DNA from: Methylobacterium sp. 2A
GTDB taxonomy: Bacteria; Pseudomonadota; Alphaproteobacteria; Rhizobiales; Beijerinckiaceae
Direction of reading: 5' to 3'
Assembly (NCBI RefSeq): GCF_009806555.1
Contig: NZ_VUOK01000060.1
Location: 62,001 to 126,000, forward strand
DNA: 64,000 nucleotides
The position numbers and the translations under genes are program-made. Of this stretch, positions 51,850 through 60,514 are shown piece by piece. Numbering within the stretch: the first letter of the stretch is position 1; each line of letters opens with the position of its first letter. Under the pieces are notes generated by a model, which was given only the letters and a program-made list of their open reading frames with translations, was not told the DNA's origin and made no database searches.

Positions 51850-52359
51850 TCACCAGCCCATCGTGCCCGGTGCGCCCTTGAACGGGCCGACGATGCCGGG
51901 GGTGATCCATCCGCCGTAGAAGGTGCCGGGCTGCGGCGTGACGAGGTCCGGGCCGACGAAGCAGGCCTCCATCGGCCGCGCGTAGAAGGCGACGTAGCCG
52001 GCGATCGCGCGGAAATCCGGCGTCGGATCGGGATAGGTCCAGGCGGCCGCGGATGCGGCTTTGCCGCCGCCCTGCACGTCGAACAGCCTCGCCTGCCCCT
52101 TCCACTCGCAGAGGCCGCCGCGTCGCGGGTTCACGAGCGCGCCCGGCGCGATGGCGCCCGGCGGAAGGTAGTAGGTCGGCGGGTGCGAGGTCTCCAGCAC
52201 CCGGAAGCCGGCTTCCGTTTCCGCGATCACGGCGCCGCCGAACACCACGCGCAGCCGCCGCCGCACCGGTTCGAGCCGCGGCGGGCGCGGGTAATCCCAG
52301 ACGCTTTCCTCGCCCGGCTTGACCGGATCCGGTGCGGGATGTGTCGGCGGCCAGATCAT
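51850..52359 (-). CDS. DUF427 domain-containing protein
   Basis: A 169-residue protein of the DUF427 family: VRRRLRVVFGGAVIAETEAGFRVLETSHPPTYYLPPGAI, then GGLCEWKGQARLFDV, AAWTYPDPTPDFRAIAGYVAFYARPM and FYGGWITPGIVGPFKG. The ATG at 52359 (MIWPPTHPAP) fits the family. Function is unknown; these are small beta-rich cytoplasmic proteins. It lies between the serine hydrolase and otsB. Confidence 0.85.
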   Translation of the reverse strand: MIWPPTHPAPDPVKPGEESVWDYPRPPRLEPVRRRLRVVFGGAVIAETEAGFRVLETSHPPTYYLPPGAIAPGALVNPRRGGLCEWKGQARLFDVQGGGKAASAAAWTYPDPTPDFRAIAGYVAFYARPMEACFVGPDLVTPQPGTFYGGWITPGIVGPFKGAPGTMGW

Positions 52360-52473
52360 GCGGATCCCCGTGCAGAGCCTGCGCGAGGCGATATAGGGCG
52401 GTCGCACCGCCGTTTGTCGGGAGGCCGACCCGTGCTAGCCCGTGGCCGACATTCGAGCCCGGGATCGTTCGCG

Positions 52474-53217
52474 ATGGACATCGCCCTCTTCCTCGACTTC
52501 GACGGCACACTGGCCGAGATCGCACCGCGTCCGGACGCGGTGGTGGTCGAGCCCGGCCTCGTCGAAACCCTGGAGCAGCTGCGCAGACGCCTGGACGGCG
52601 CGCTGGCGATCGTGACGGGCCGCCCGGTCTCGGTGATCGACGGCTTCCTGGCGCCCGCGCGGCTCGACGCCGCCGGCCTGCATGGCGTCGAGCGCCGCCT
52701 CGGCGGCGCCCTCAGCGGGGGCCGGGCGGAGGACCATCCCGACCTTCGCCGGCAGGTCGCACGGCTTGAGTCGGAGAGCGCCGCGCTGCCCAACGTCCTG
52801 ATCGAGGACAAGGGCGCGTCCGTGGCGGTGCATTGGCGGCTCGCGGGCGCCGACGATGCGGCCCGCGCCGAGGCGCTGGTCAAGGCCGCCGCGGAGGCCC
52901 TCGGCGCGGATTACCGGCTGCAGCTCGGCAAGGCGGTCGGCGAGATCGTGCCGGCGCAGGCCACCAAGGCGCACGCGATCCGCGCCTTCATGGAGCAGAG
53001 CCCGTATCGCGGGCGGGTCCCGGTCTTCCTCGGGGACGACCGGACCGACGAGATCGCCTTCGCGTCGGTCAACGAGGATGGCGGCATCGCCATCCGGGTC
53101 GGCGACGGCGAGACCGTCGCGAAGCATCGCCTGCCCGACCCGGCCGCCGTGCGCGCCCTGCTGCGCGACTGGGCCGCGGCCGGCGCCATCGACCCGGCGG
53201 CCCTGCCGCCGGCCTGA
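52474..53217 (+). CDS. otsB: Trehalose-6-phosphate phosphatase
   Basis: A 247-residue HAD-superfamily phosphatase. The nucleophile motif is LFLDFDGTLAEIAPRPD (aspartates 8 and 10), motif II includes IVTGRPVSVID, and the C-terminal metal motif is LGDDRTDEIAF; the cap domain carries GLHGVERRLGG. Family knowledge: it dephosphorylates trehalose 6-phosphate from OtsA to make the osmoprotectant trehalose. No otsA is in the window. The ATG at 52474 was chosen because the conserved domain begins there. Confidence 0.93.
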   Translation: MDIALFLDFDGTLAEIAPRPDAVVVEPGLVETLEQLRRRLDGALAIVTGRPVSVIDGFLAPARLDAAGLHGVERRLGGALSGGRAEDHPDLRRQVARLESESAALPNVLIEDKGASVAVHWRLAGADDAARAEALVKAAAEALGADYRLQLGKAVGEIVPAQATKAHAIRAFMEQSPYRGRVPVFLGDDRTDEIAFASVNEDGGIAIRVGDGETVAKHRLPDPAAVRALLRDWAAAGAIDPAALPPA

Positions 53218-53245
53218 CACGTCCAGCCTCTGTCCGGAGAACGGC

Positions 53246-53650
53246 ATGTCCGACGGTTTCGTGGGCGGTTGGCCCCGGAGCATCCTGCGGATCGAGGGTG
53301 CGTGTCTGCTCGCCTGCGCTCTCGCGGCCTATGCCTGGCTCGGGCGATCCTGGTGGATCTTCGCCGCCCTGTTGCTCGCTCCGGATCTCAGCATGCTCGG
53401 ATACGCCGCCGGCCCCGGCCCGGGCGCCCTCGCGTACAACGCAGTCCATACGGTGACGCCGCCGCTGCTCGGCCTATGCGCAGCGGCGGTGCTCGGCCAG
53501 CCCCTCGTCGCCGGGCTGGCGCTGATCTGGCTTGCCCCTATCGGGCTTGATCGGATGCCGGGATACGGCCTCAAATACACCAGCGGCTTCGGCGATACGC
53601 ATCTCGGTGCGATCGGCCGGGCGCGTGCGGCGGCGAACACGCCGCGATAA
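53246..53650 (+). CDS. DUF4260 family membrane protein
   Basis: A 134-residue protein with about four hydrophobic helices (RIEGACLLACALAAYAWL, WWIFAALLLAPDLSMLGY, VTPPLLGLCAAAVLG, AGLALIWLAPIGLDRM) ending GLKYTSGFGDTHLGAIGR, typical of DUF4260. GGAG lies 6 bases before the ATG. Function unknown. It follows otsB by 28 bases and may be in one transcript with it. Confidence 0.82.
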   Translation: MSDGFVGGWPRSILRIEGACLLACALAAYAWLGRSWWIFAALLLAPDLSMLGYAAGPGPGALAYNAVHTVTPPLLGLCAAAVLGQPLVAGLALIWLAPIGLDRMPGYGLKYTSGFGDTHLGAIGRARAAANTPR

Positions 53651-53658
53651 GGCGTTTC

Positions 53659-53690
53659 CATCCCCGGCGGGGCTTGCCCAACCGGGGATG
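53659..53690. terminator. Terminator-like hairpin after the DUF4260 gene
   Basis: A perfect 9-bp stem, CATCCCCGG paired with CCGGGGATG, with a 14-base loop, starting 8 bases after the DUF4260 stop and about 50 bases before glk. It probably ends the otsB/DUF4260 transcript. Confidence 0.6.
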
Positions 53691-53740
53691 TGCGGCGAAT
53701 GAACCGCCGGCAACGGTCCAGTCAGCAGAGGCACCCTGCG

Positions 53741-54745
53741 ATGTTCGAGTTTCCGGTCCTGGTCGGCGACATCGGCGGTACGAATGCCCGCTTCGGACTC
53801 ATCGAGAAACAGGGGAGCCAGCCCCGGCTTCTCTCCCATGAGGCGACCGCAGATCATCCCGATCCCTCAAGCGCCATCAAGGCGTCGCTTGCCAAGGGCG
53901 GCGACTTGGCGCCGCCGCGTTCGGCCATCCTGGCCATGGGCGGTCGGGTCGACGGCCCCGTGAACCAGCTCACGAACGCGCATTGGCAGATCGCGGGCCA
54001 GCGCATCGGCGAGGATTTCGGCCTGTCCAAGGCCGTGGTGGTGAACGATTATGTGCCGGTCGCCGCCGGGGCTGCCGACATCGAGCCGCACGACCTCACG
54101 CCGGTCGGGCCCTGTCCGCCGGTGTCGGGCGGCGCGCGCGTCGTGCTCGGGCCGGGCACGGGGTTCGGCGCCGCAGCCCTGGTGCCCTATACCAACCAGC
54201 TCGCGATCGTCTCCACCGAGGCTGGTCACACCGATTTCGGCCCGGCCGACGCCTTCGAGGAGAAGGTCTGGCACGCGCTGGAGCGGGTCGAGGGCCGGAT
54301 CACGGTGGAATCGGTGCTGTCCGGGCCCGGCCTCGCGCGGCTGCACGCGGCGGTGGCGCATGTCCGCACCGGCCGGCCGCACGAGAAGATCGAACCCGCT
54401 GCGGTGACCGAGACCGGCCTCGACGCCTCCGACCCCCATGCCGCCGAGGCGTTGGAGCTGTTCGGCCGGCTGCTCGGCCGCGTCTGCGGCGACCTCGCGC
54501 TGACCTTCCTGGCGACCAGCGGCGTCTATATCGGCGGCGGCATCGCGCCCCGGATCGTCAAGGTGCTGCAGGAGAGCGGCTTTCGCGACGCCTTCGAGCG
54601 GAAGGCACCCTTCGTCGCGATGATGCGCAAGATCCCCACCAGCGTCATCACCGTTCAGGACCCGGCCTTCCAGGGCCTCGCCGCCCTGGTCAACGACGAG
54701 GCGACGTTCGTCTATCACGGGCAGGTGTGGCGGACGGGGGCGTGA
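53741..54745 (+). CDS. glk: Glucokinase
   Basis: A 334-residue ROK-independent bacterial glucokinase. The ATP/phosphate motif is VGDIGGTNARFGL at residues 8-20; others are VVNDYVPVAAG, LGPGTGFGAAALV and STEAGHTDFGPAD (catalytic base and sugar site), and GVYIGGGIAPRIVKVL. The ATG at 53741 begins the conserved domain. Family knowledge: ATP-dependent glucose to glucose 6-phosphate, supplying central carbon metabolism or trehalose synthesis (otsB is upstream). Confidence 0.94.
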   Translation: MFEFPVLVGDIGGTNARFGLIEKQGSQPRLLSHEATADHPDPSSAIKASLAKGGDLAPPRSAILAMGGRVDGPVNQLTNAHWQIAGQRIGEDFGLSKAVVVNDYVPVAAGAADIEPHDLTPVGPCPPVSGGARVVLGPGTGFGAAALVPYTNQLAIVSTEAGHTDFGPADAFEEKVWHALERVEGRITVESVLSGPGLARLHAAVAHVRTGRPHEKIEPAAVTETGLDASDPHAAEALELFGRLLGRVCGDLALTFLATSGVYIGGGIAPRIVKVLQESGFRDAFERKAPFVAMMRKIPTSVITVQDPAFQGLAALVNDEATFVYHGQVWRTGA

Positions 54746-54810
54746 GGGGTTACCTAACGTATCGCGGGTGAGCCACAGCGCGACGGCGCGATTCGACTGG
54801 GATGGAACCC

Positions 54811-55053
54811 ATGCGCACGGTCAATCTGAACGAGGCGGAAGCCCATCTTTCCCGGCTCGTCGACCAGGCAGCCTCGGGCGATGCTTTCATCATAGCCAAG
54901 GACGGCAAACCCTTGGTCAAGGTCGTTCCATTCGCCATGCCTGCGCCCGTGGATAAGCCGCGCGTCGGTTTCCTGAAAGGGCATGTCCATATTCCGGACG
55001 ACTTCGACCGCTTGGGCGCCGGCGAGATCGAGGCACTGTTTGACGGACAGTAA
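54811..55053 (+). CDS. Phd/YefM-type antitoxin (second module)
   Basis: An 80-residue antitoxin: MRTVNLNEAEAHLSRLVDQAASGDAFIIAKDGKPLVKVVPF is the Phd/YefM DNA-binding domain, and VDKPRVGFLKGHVHIPDDFDRLGAGEIEALFDGQ is the toxin-neutralising tail. The ATG at 54811 was chosen over one at 54802 because of the family start. Its stop codon (TAA 55051-55053) overlaps the beginning of the PIN-domain frame. It resembles the antitoxin at 20495 but is not a close copy. Confidence 0.88.
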   Translation: MRTVNLNEAEAHLSRLVDQAASGDAFIIAKDGKPLVKVVPFAMPAPVDKPRVGFLKGHVHIPDDFDRLGAGEIEALFDGQ

Positions 55054-55436
55054 ATTATCTTCTCGACACACATATTCTCCTGTGGGCGGCTGTCGGATCC
55101 CACCGTCTCCCCGGTGAGGCAGGCCGTCTGATCGAAGAGCGTGCGAATACGCTCGTCTTCAGCGTGGCAAGTCTCTGGGAGATCGCGATCAAGAACGGCT
55201 TAAGCCGGCCGGACTTCTCGATCGATCTCAAAAACCTGCGCCTCAGCCTGCACGGCCATGGGTATCAGGAGCTGCCGGTGACGGCAGCCCACACACTTGC
55301 CCTCGCAGGCCTGCCCCCGATCCACCGCGATCCGTTCGACAGGATGCTTGTCGCTCAGGCCATGACGGAGGGATTCGAGCTCATCACAGCGGATCGGACC
55401 GTCGCGCTTTACGGCCCGCCGGTCCGCTTGGTCTGA
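55050..55436 (+). pseudogene. PIN-domain toxin (VapC-like) with no recognisable start codon
   Basis: A full PIN domain is open in one frame: VNYLLDTHILLWAAVGSHRLPGEAG, FSVASLWEIAIKNGLSRPDFS, HTLALAGLPPIHRDPFDRMLVAQAM and FELITADRTVALYG, with the catalytic aspartates. The frame opens after TGA at about 55039 and reads CGG ACA GTA AAT TAT CTT CTC GAC ACA, so there is no ATG, GTG or TTG before the catalytic DTH. The codon where a start is expected, overlapping the antitoxin stop, is GTA. The first standard start, GTG 55164, would remove about 38 residues including the first active-site aspartate. Start-codon loss, non-standard initiation and sequence error are all possible. Confidence 0.7.
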
Positions 55437-55457
55437 ACGGCGCGCACAGCGTGGCCC

Positions 55458-56930
55458 TCACGCCGCCGCCAGCGGCTTCGACACCTCCTCCAGTGACTTC
55501 CCCTCGGCCGCCGTGCCCCAGATCCCGCCGGCCACCGCGGCGACCAGCATCAGCACGGCGCCGAGCCCGTAGCCGAACAGCACCCAGTCCCGCGAGCCGG
55601 TCTCGACCAGCGTCCCGAACAGAAGCGGGCCCGAGACGCCGCCAATGCCCGTGCCGACCGCGTAGAAGGCCGCGATGGCCAGCGCCCGGATCTCCAGCGG
55701 GAAGGTTTCCGAGACGGTCAGATAGGCCGAACTCGCCGCCGCCGAGGCGAAGAAGAACACCACCATCCAGGCCCCGGTCTGGCCGACCGGACCGAGCAGG
55801 TCGAGGCGGAACAGCAGGCCCACGCCGGCGAGCAGCAGCGCCGAGATCCCGTACGTGAAGGCGATCATCGCCCGGCGGCCGATCGTGTCGAACAGCCGCC
55901 CGAGCAGCAGCGGGCCGAGGAAGGATCCGAGCGCGAAGGGCAGCAGATACCAGCCGACACTGTTGCCGGGCACCTGATAGAACCGCTCCAGAACCAGCGC
56001 GTAGGTGAAGAACAGCGCGTTGTAGAAGAAGGCCTGTGCGATCATGAGCGCGAGCCCCACCATGGTCTCCTTCCGGCTCGTCACGAACAGAGCCTTGAAC
56101 ACCTCCGAGAGCGGGGTGTGGTCGCGAGTACGGACCTTCATGCGCTTGCTCTCGTCCACCGGCGGCAGGGTGACGCCCTCATCGGTGAAGCGCTTCTCGA
56201 TGCCGGTGACGACCCGGTCGGCTTCCGCCGCGTAACCGTGGGTGGCGAGCCAGCGCGGGCTTTCGGGGATCCAGGTGCGCAGGAGCAGGATCACGAGGCC
56301 GATGGCGCCGCCCGTGAAAAAGGCGACCCGCCAGCCCCAGGCCGGATCGATCACCTCGGGCTTCAAGAGCACGATCGACATGAACGAGCCGAGCGCCGCG
56401 CCGATCCAGAACGAGCCGTTGATGACGAGGTTGGTCCAGCCGCGCACCCGGGCCGGGACCAGTTCCTGGATGGTCGAGTTGATCGCCGTGTACTCGCCGC
56501 CGATCCCCGCGCCCGTGAAGAAGCGGAACAGGCAGAAGCTCCAGATATTCCACGACAGGCCGGTCGCTGCCGTGGCGACGAGGTAGAGGGCGAGCGTGAT
56601 GAAGAACAGCTTCTTGCGGCCGATCCGGTCGGTCAGCCAGCCGAAGCCGATTGCGCCGGTCACCGCACCCACGAGGTAGCAGGAGGCGGCGAGCCCCACG
56701 TCGAATTCGGAGAAGGACATCGGCGGCTGGCGCAGGGCGCCTACCAAAGAGCCAGCCAGCGTCACCTCCAGGCCGTCGAGCACCCAGGTGATGCCCAGCG
56801 CCACGATGACGAGGACGTGGAACCGGCCCCAGGGCAGCCGGTCGAGGCGTGCCGAGATGTCGGTATCGATCACACGGCCGATCTCAGCCCGTTCCGGCGT
56901 TCCGGAGCTTCCCTCGACCTTGCTCGTCAT
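55458..56930 (-). CDS. MFS transporter, sugar/aromatic acid porter-like
   Basis: A 490-residue, 12-helix transporter. LDGLEVTLAGSLVGAL in helix 1 and GWLTDRIGRKKLFF and ESPRWLATHGYAAEADRVV are signatures of the sugar-porter/AAHS branch of MFS, with an interhelical loop of about 60 residues after helix 6 (residues 225-285). It is convergent with the PIN-domain gene. The substrate is not predictable from its neighbours. Confidence 0.88.
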   Translation of the reverse strand: MTSKVEGSSGTPERAEIGRVIDTDISARLDRLPWGRFHVLVIVALGITWVLDGLEVTLAGSLVGALRQPPMSFSEFDVGLAASCYLVGAVTGAIGFGWLTDRIGRKKLFFITLALYLVATAATGLSWNIWSFCLFRFFTGAGIGGEYTAINSTIQELVPARVRGWTNLVINGSFWIGAALGSFMSIVLLKPEVIDPAWGWRVAFFTGGAIGLVILLLRTWIPESPRWLATHGYAAEADRVVTGIEKRFTDEGVTLPPVDESKRMKVRTRDHTPLSEVFKALFVTSRKETMVGLALMIAQAFFYNALFFTYALVLERFYQVPGNSVGWYLLPFALGSFLGPLLLGRLFDTIGRRAMIAFTYGISALLLAGVGLLFRLDLLGPVGQTGAWMVVFFFASAAASSAYLTVSETFPLEIRALAIAAFYAVGTGIGGVSGPLLFGTLVETGSRDWVLFGYGLGAVLMLVAAVAGGIWGTAAEGKSLEEVSKPLAAA

Positions 56931-57088
56931 CTGCGCGCATCCTCCCCAACGGGCCGTTTACCGTGCCTGACCAGCCCGCATTTACCGAAACACCAGGCAG
57001 GTGTTGGCAACGGGTTGGGAAACGATTCGGTTCGAGCCCGTCTTCATTTGATGCGGGCAGACCGGAGGCATCCACACGGTGCCTCGTC

Positions 57089-57376
57089 ATGTCCTCCCGT
57101 TCCCCCGCCCGCCATCGCCGCCTAGGCCGTTTCACGATGCTCAGCCTGATGACGCTCGCGGGCCTCGCGACCGTCCCCTCGGAGAGCGCCGACGGTCATC
57201 TCGATCGGCCCAAGCCCCGCATCGCGATGCCGGCCGCCGAGCGCTGGCGCCTGCGGCCGACGGAACCCGCGATGCCGAGCACGACCGGCAGCATCCGGAG
57301 CCGCACGGAAATCCCGGTTCCCGAGGACCGCCGCCGCGTCCGGCTCGTCTACCCGGCCCTGATCGAGGCGCGCTGA
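57089..57376 (+). CDS. Small hypothetical protein, possibly secreted
   Basis: A 95-residue protein beginning MSSRSPARHRRLGRFTMLSLMTLAGLATVPSESA, a basic region then a short hydrophobic stretch that may be a signal peptide. The rest is Arg/Pro-rich (RPKPRIAMPAAERWRLRPTEP, VPEDRRRVRLVYPALIEAR). No family is recognised, and the ribosome-binding site before ATG 57089 is weak. It lies between the divergent MFS gene and the dehydrogenase. Confidence 0.5.
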   Translation: MSSRSPARHRRLGRFTMLSLMTLAGLATVPSESADGHLDRPKPRIAMPAAERWRLRPTEPAMPSTTGSIRSRTEIPVPEDRRRVRLVYPALIEAR

Positions 57377-57468
57377 CCCCGCGACCGGTTGGTGATCCGC
57401 CGTGACTCGGGCACAGCGCCTGCTTGGTGCGTCGCGGTCCTCGCGGCCGGGTCGGTACGGAGTCGGGA

Positions 57469-58410
57469 ATGGCAGAGGCGATTGCCCTGATCGGGTGCAA
57501 GGGTCCGGCGCAGGAAGCCGAATATCTGGACGTCCTGGCGGCCGCGATGCCCGAGGAGCGGATCGTCCCGTTCCGCCTGTTGGACGGTGCCGAGCGGGAT
57601 GCGGCCCGGGTCGCCATCGTGGCCAATCCCGATCCCGCCGAGGTCGCGGCGCTGCCGGGCCTCGTCTGGGTGCAGAGCCTCTGGGCCGGCGTGGAGCGGC
57701 TGGTGAACGCCTTCGACCGGCCGCTGCCGATCGTGCGGCTGGTGGACCGGGAGATGGCCCGCACCATGGCGGAGGCGGTGCTGGCCTGGACCTACTATCT
57801 CCAGCGCGACATGCCGGCCTATGCGCGCCAGCAGCGCGCCGGGATCTGGCGGCCCCACCCCTATCGGAAGCCCGCCGACACGATTGTCGGCCTGCTGGGA
57901 CTCGGCGCCCTCGGGATCGCCGCGGCGGAGAGGCTTCGTGGGGCGGGCTTTCGCGTCACCGGGTGGAGCCGCAGCCCGAAAGCCGTGCCCGGCATCGAGG
58001 CGGAGCACGGGTTGGAGGCGCTCCCGGCCATGCTCGGCCGATGCGACATCCTCGTCTGCCTCGTGCCGCTGACGCCGGAGACGCGCGGCCTGATCAATGC
58101 CGAGCGCCTGGCGGCGCTGAAGCCCGGCGCGGCGCTGATCAATTTCGCCCGCGGGCCGATCGTGGTGACGGCGGACCTGATCGCCGCGCTGGAGAGCGGC
58201 CACCTCGCGCACGCGGTGCTGGACGTGTTCGAGGTCGAGCCACTGCCGGCCGAGTCGCCCCTGTGGTCGCACCCGGGCGTGACCGTGCTGCCGCACATCT
58301 CCGGGCCGACCGACATGCCCTCGGCCGCCGCCACGGTGGCGTCCAACCTGCGGGACTACCGTCGGACCGGGCAGCCGCCGCGGGGGATCGATACCGCCCG
58401 GGGCTACTGA
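57469..58410 (+). CDS. ghrA: Glyoxylate/hydroxypyruvate reductase A-like D-2-hydroxyacid dehydrogenase
   Basis: A 313-residue NAD(P)-dependent reductase. The dinucleotide motif is VGLLGLGALGIAAAERL near residue 140; the catalytic Arg, Glu and His are in NFARGPIVV, VFEVEPLPAES and LPHISGPTDMPSAAATVA, the last being typical of GhrA. Family knowledge: it reduces glyoxylate to glycolate and hydroxypyruvate to glycerate. GGAG lies 6 bases before the ATG at 57469. In a methylotroph it could touch one-carbon/serine-cycle metabolism, but the main hydroxypyruvate reductase is usually a different gene. Confidence 0.85.
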   Translation: MAEAIALIGCKGPAQEAEYLDVLAAAMPEERIVPFRLLDGAERDAARVAIVANPDPAEVAALPGLVWVQSLWAGVERLVNAFDRPLPIVRLVDREMARTMAEAVLAWTYYLQRDMPAYARQQRAGIWRPHPYRKPADTIVGLLGLGALGIAAAERLRGAGFRVTGWSRSPKAVPGIEAEHGLEALPAMLGRCDILVCLVPLTPETRGLINAERLAALKPGAALINFARGPIVVTADLIAALESGHLAHAVLDVFEVEPLPAESPLWSHPGVTVLPHISGPTDMPSAAATVASNLRDYRRTGQPPRGIDTARGY

Positions 58411-58524
58411 CGCGACACCCGGTCCCGCGACCGGAAATGAACCCTGGCTTTATCCGGCCGTTTATCACGCGCCGTCCATCGCCGCGCTTCCGCAGGGTGG
58501 ATCCGCGGAGGACGACGAGACACC

Positions 58525-60486
58525 ATGGGCTGGCCACGCCGCATTCTGATCGTTGCCGGCGTCGCCGCCGTTGCGGTCGGCGCCACCGCGAGCCTCGGGC
58601 GCTTCAGCTACGCGCCGATGCCCGACCGGGCGGACCTGCTCAATGCGGACCGCTATCCGATCCAGACCGCCTTCGACATCCTCGGGCGCCGGGTCTCGCG
58701 GGCGGAGGCGGATCGCCTGAACGCAACGGAAAATGGCCGGAAGGACTTGGCGCCGGGCGGCACCGCCGTGGCGATCGATCCCGCCATGGTCGAGCGCGGC
58801 CGGCAGGCCTTCTACCAGGAGACGTTCGGCAACGAGGTCTTCCTCACCGACGTGATGGGCATGCTCGACGGCGGCCTGACGCCCACGGAGGTCGCCCTGG
58901 CGGTGGCCAAGCTCGGCGGACAGGGCACTACCAATTTGCAGGTCGCCATGGCCCGCGACATGCGCATCGGCGATCGCGTCTACGGGAAGGGCGAGCTGGT
59001 CCCGACCGGGCTCGACGTGCCGAAGGGCGGCGCCTTCATCATCGGGATCAAGACCTTCTACGATCGCGGCCACCTGCGCATGGGCATCACCTGCGCGCTC
59101 TGCCACGCGGCGGTCGATCCCGGTACCGGCAAGGTCGTGGAGGGCGCGCCGAACGTCGATCTCAATGCCGGTCTGCTGATGGCGCTCGCCAAGAATTCCT
59201 CGGCTTACTTCATGCACGCCAGCGTGCCCGAGGCCGATGCCCGCCCGAATACCGACCCGCAGCATACCGGCTCGACCACCGCGGGTCCCGCGCTGCCGGA
59301 CGCCGCCGCGGTGGAGGCGGCCACCAAGGTGCAGGTGGCGAGCTGGCCGCCCGGCAGCTTCGACTCCTCGGCCGACCGAGTCACCAACCCGACCTCGATC
59401 CCGTCGAGTTTTTCCGCCTATGGCGAGCCCTACAGCTGGAGCGGGCGCGAGGCGATCGGCCCGTTCGCGGGCCTGTCCTCGCTCAACAACAACGTGCACG
59501 CCGCCAATTCTGACACGACCCAGCTGGCGGCGGCCGCACCCTGGCTGTTCGGCATGGACCCGGAGACGTATCTCGGCATCGTCCTGCGCGGGGCGGCCAC
59601 GGAGGCGTTCCGGTACAGGCCGGACGGGTCGATGAGCCCGTCCGAGGTGCTGAAGAGCGTCGACCCGACGCCGGCCTCGCCGGGCCTGAACAGCTACGCG
59701 GTGCTGCCGACCTATCCGGCCACCAACTACGTCACCGATAACGGCTTGTTCGCCTCGGTTCCGGGCGAGCCCGCCAACCACGCCAACAACGCCATGTCGG
59801 CGTTTCAGAACCTGCTGCATCCACCGGCCTCCGGCCAGGATGCCGAGAGGGTGCGCGCCGGCCGCGCGGTGTTCGAGAAGGCGGGCTGCGGCGCCTGCCA
59901 TTCCGGGCCGGCGCTCACCAACCACAAGGTCATCCCGGAAGCCGAGATCGGCACCGAGCCGACCCGCGCCCGGGCCGGCGCCAAGATGGAGGCCCGCCTG
60001 TCGCCGCCGGCGATGTTCGCCGTCGGCACGCCGTTCCCGCTGCCCGACAAGCCGGCGGTCGTCCCGGTACCGCTCGTGGGTGACGAGCAGGCTCAGGTCC
60101 AGCTCGCCTGGGGACAGGGCGGCACGGAGGGCGGCTACAAGGTGCCGAACCTCGTCGGCCTCGTCTGGACGGCGCCCTACCTGCACGATTCAGGCGTCGC
60201 GGTCGGACCCGATTCGGACAAGCAGCTCGGCGTTCCCGGCACCCTCTACAAGGGGCTCGCCCCGGACCCTGCCAACAGCCTGCGCGCATTGGTCGACCGC
60301 GCCCTGCGCGCTAAGGTGATCGCTGCGAACGCGGCTTCGGATACGGCGCGGATCGCCCGGGTTACCGGGAAGGGGCACGCCTTCTGGGCCGATGCCGGTT
60401 CAGGCATCTCGCCCGACGAGCAGACGGCGCTGATCGCCTACCTGCTCTCGGTCGATCGCCTGCAGGAGCCGGCCGCAACGCCCTGA
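58525..60486 (+). CDS. Membrane-anchored di-haem cytochrome c protein
   Basis: A 653-residue protein with an N-terminal membrane anchor (RRILIVAGVAAVAVGATASL) and two haem-binding CxxCH sites: CALCH at residues 190-194 and CGACH at about 455-459. The C-terminal part has a peroxidase/di-haem flavour (NLVGLVWTAPYLHDSGVAV, AYLLSVDRL), reminiscent of the MauG/cytochrome c peroxidase superfamily, but the protein is much larger. It would act in the periplasm in electron transfer or peroxide reduction. No partner gene is adjacent, so its function is open. It precedes an SDR gene by about 28 bases. Confidence 0.82.
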   Translation: MGWPRRILIVAGVAAVAVGATASLGRFSYAPMPDRADLLNADRYPIQTAFDILGRRVSRAEADRLNATENGRKDLAPGGTAVAIDPAMVERGRQAFYQETFGNEVFLTDVMGMLDGGLTPTEVALAVAKLGGQGTTNLQVAMARDMRIGDRVYGKGELVPTGLDVPKGGAFIIGIKTFYDRGHLRMGITCALCHAAVDPGTGKVVEGAPNVDLNAGLLMALAKNSSAYFMHASVPEADARPNTDPQHTGSTTAGPALPDAAAVEAATKVQVASWPPGSFDSSADRVTNPTSIPSSFSAYGEPYSWSGREAIGPFAGLSSLNNNVHAANSDTTQLAAAAPWLFGMDPETYLGIVLRGAATEAFRYRPDGSMSPSEVLKSVDPTPASPGLNSYAVLPTYPATNYVTDNGLFASVPGEPANHANNAMSAFQNLLHPPASGQDAERVRAGRAVFEKAGCGACHSGPALTNHKVIPEAEIGTEPTRARAGAKMEARLSPPAMFAVGTPFPLPDKPAVVPVPLVGDEQAQVQLAWGQGGTEGGYKVPNLVGLVWTAPYLHDSGVAVGPDSDKQLGVPGTLYKGLAPDPANSLRALVDRALRAKVIAANAASDTARIARVTGKGHAFWADAGSGISPDEQTALIAYLLSVDRLQEPAATP

Positions 60487-60514
60487 GCCAACGCGCGGAT
60501 CACGGACAGCACCC

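Noticed and set aside
55164..55436. Annotating the second toxin from GTG 55164 as a normal 90-residue gene.
   Set aside because: That start removes the first active-site aspartate and the N-terminal third of the PIN domain; the full domain continues upstream to 55050 without a start codon.
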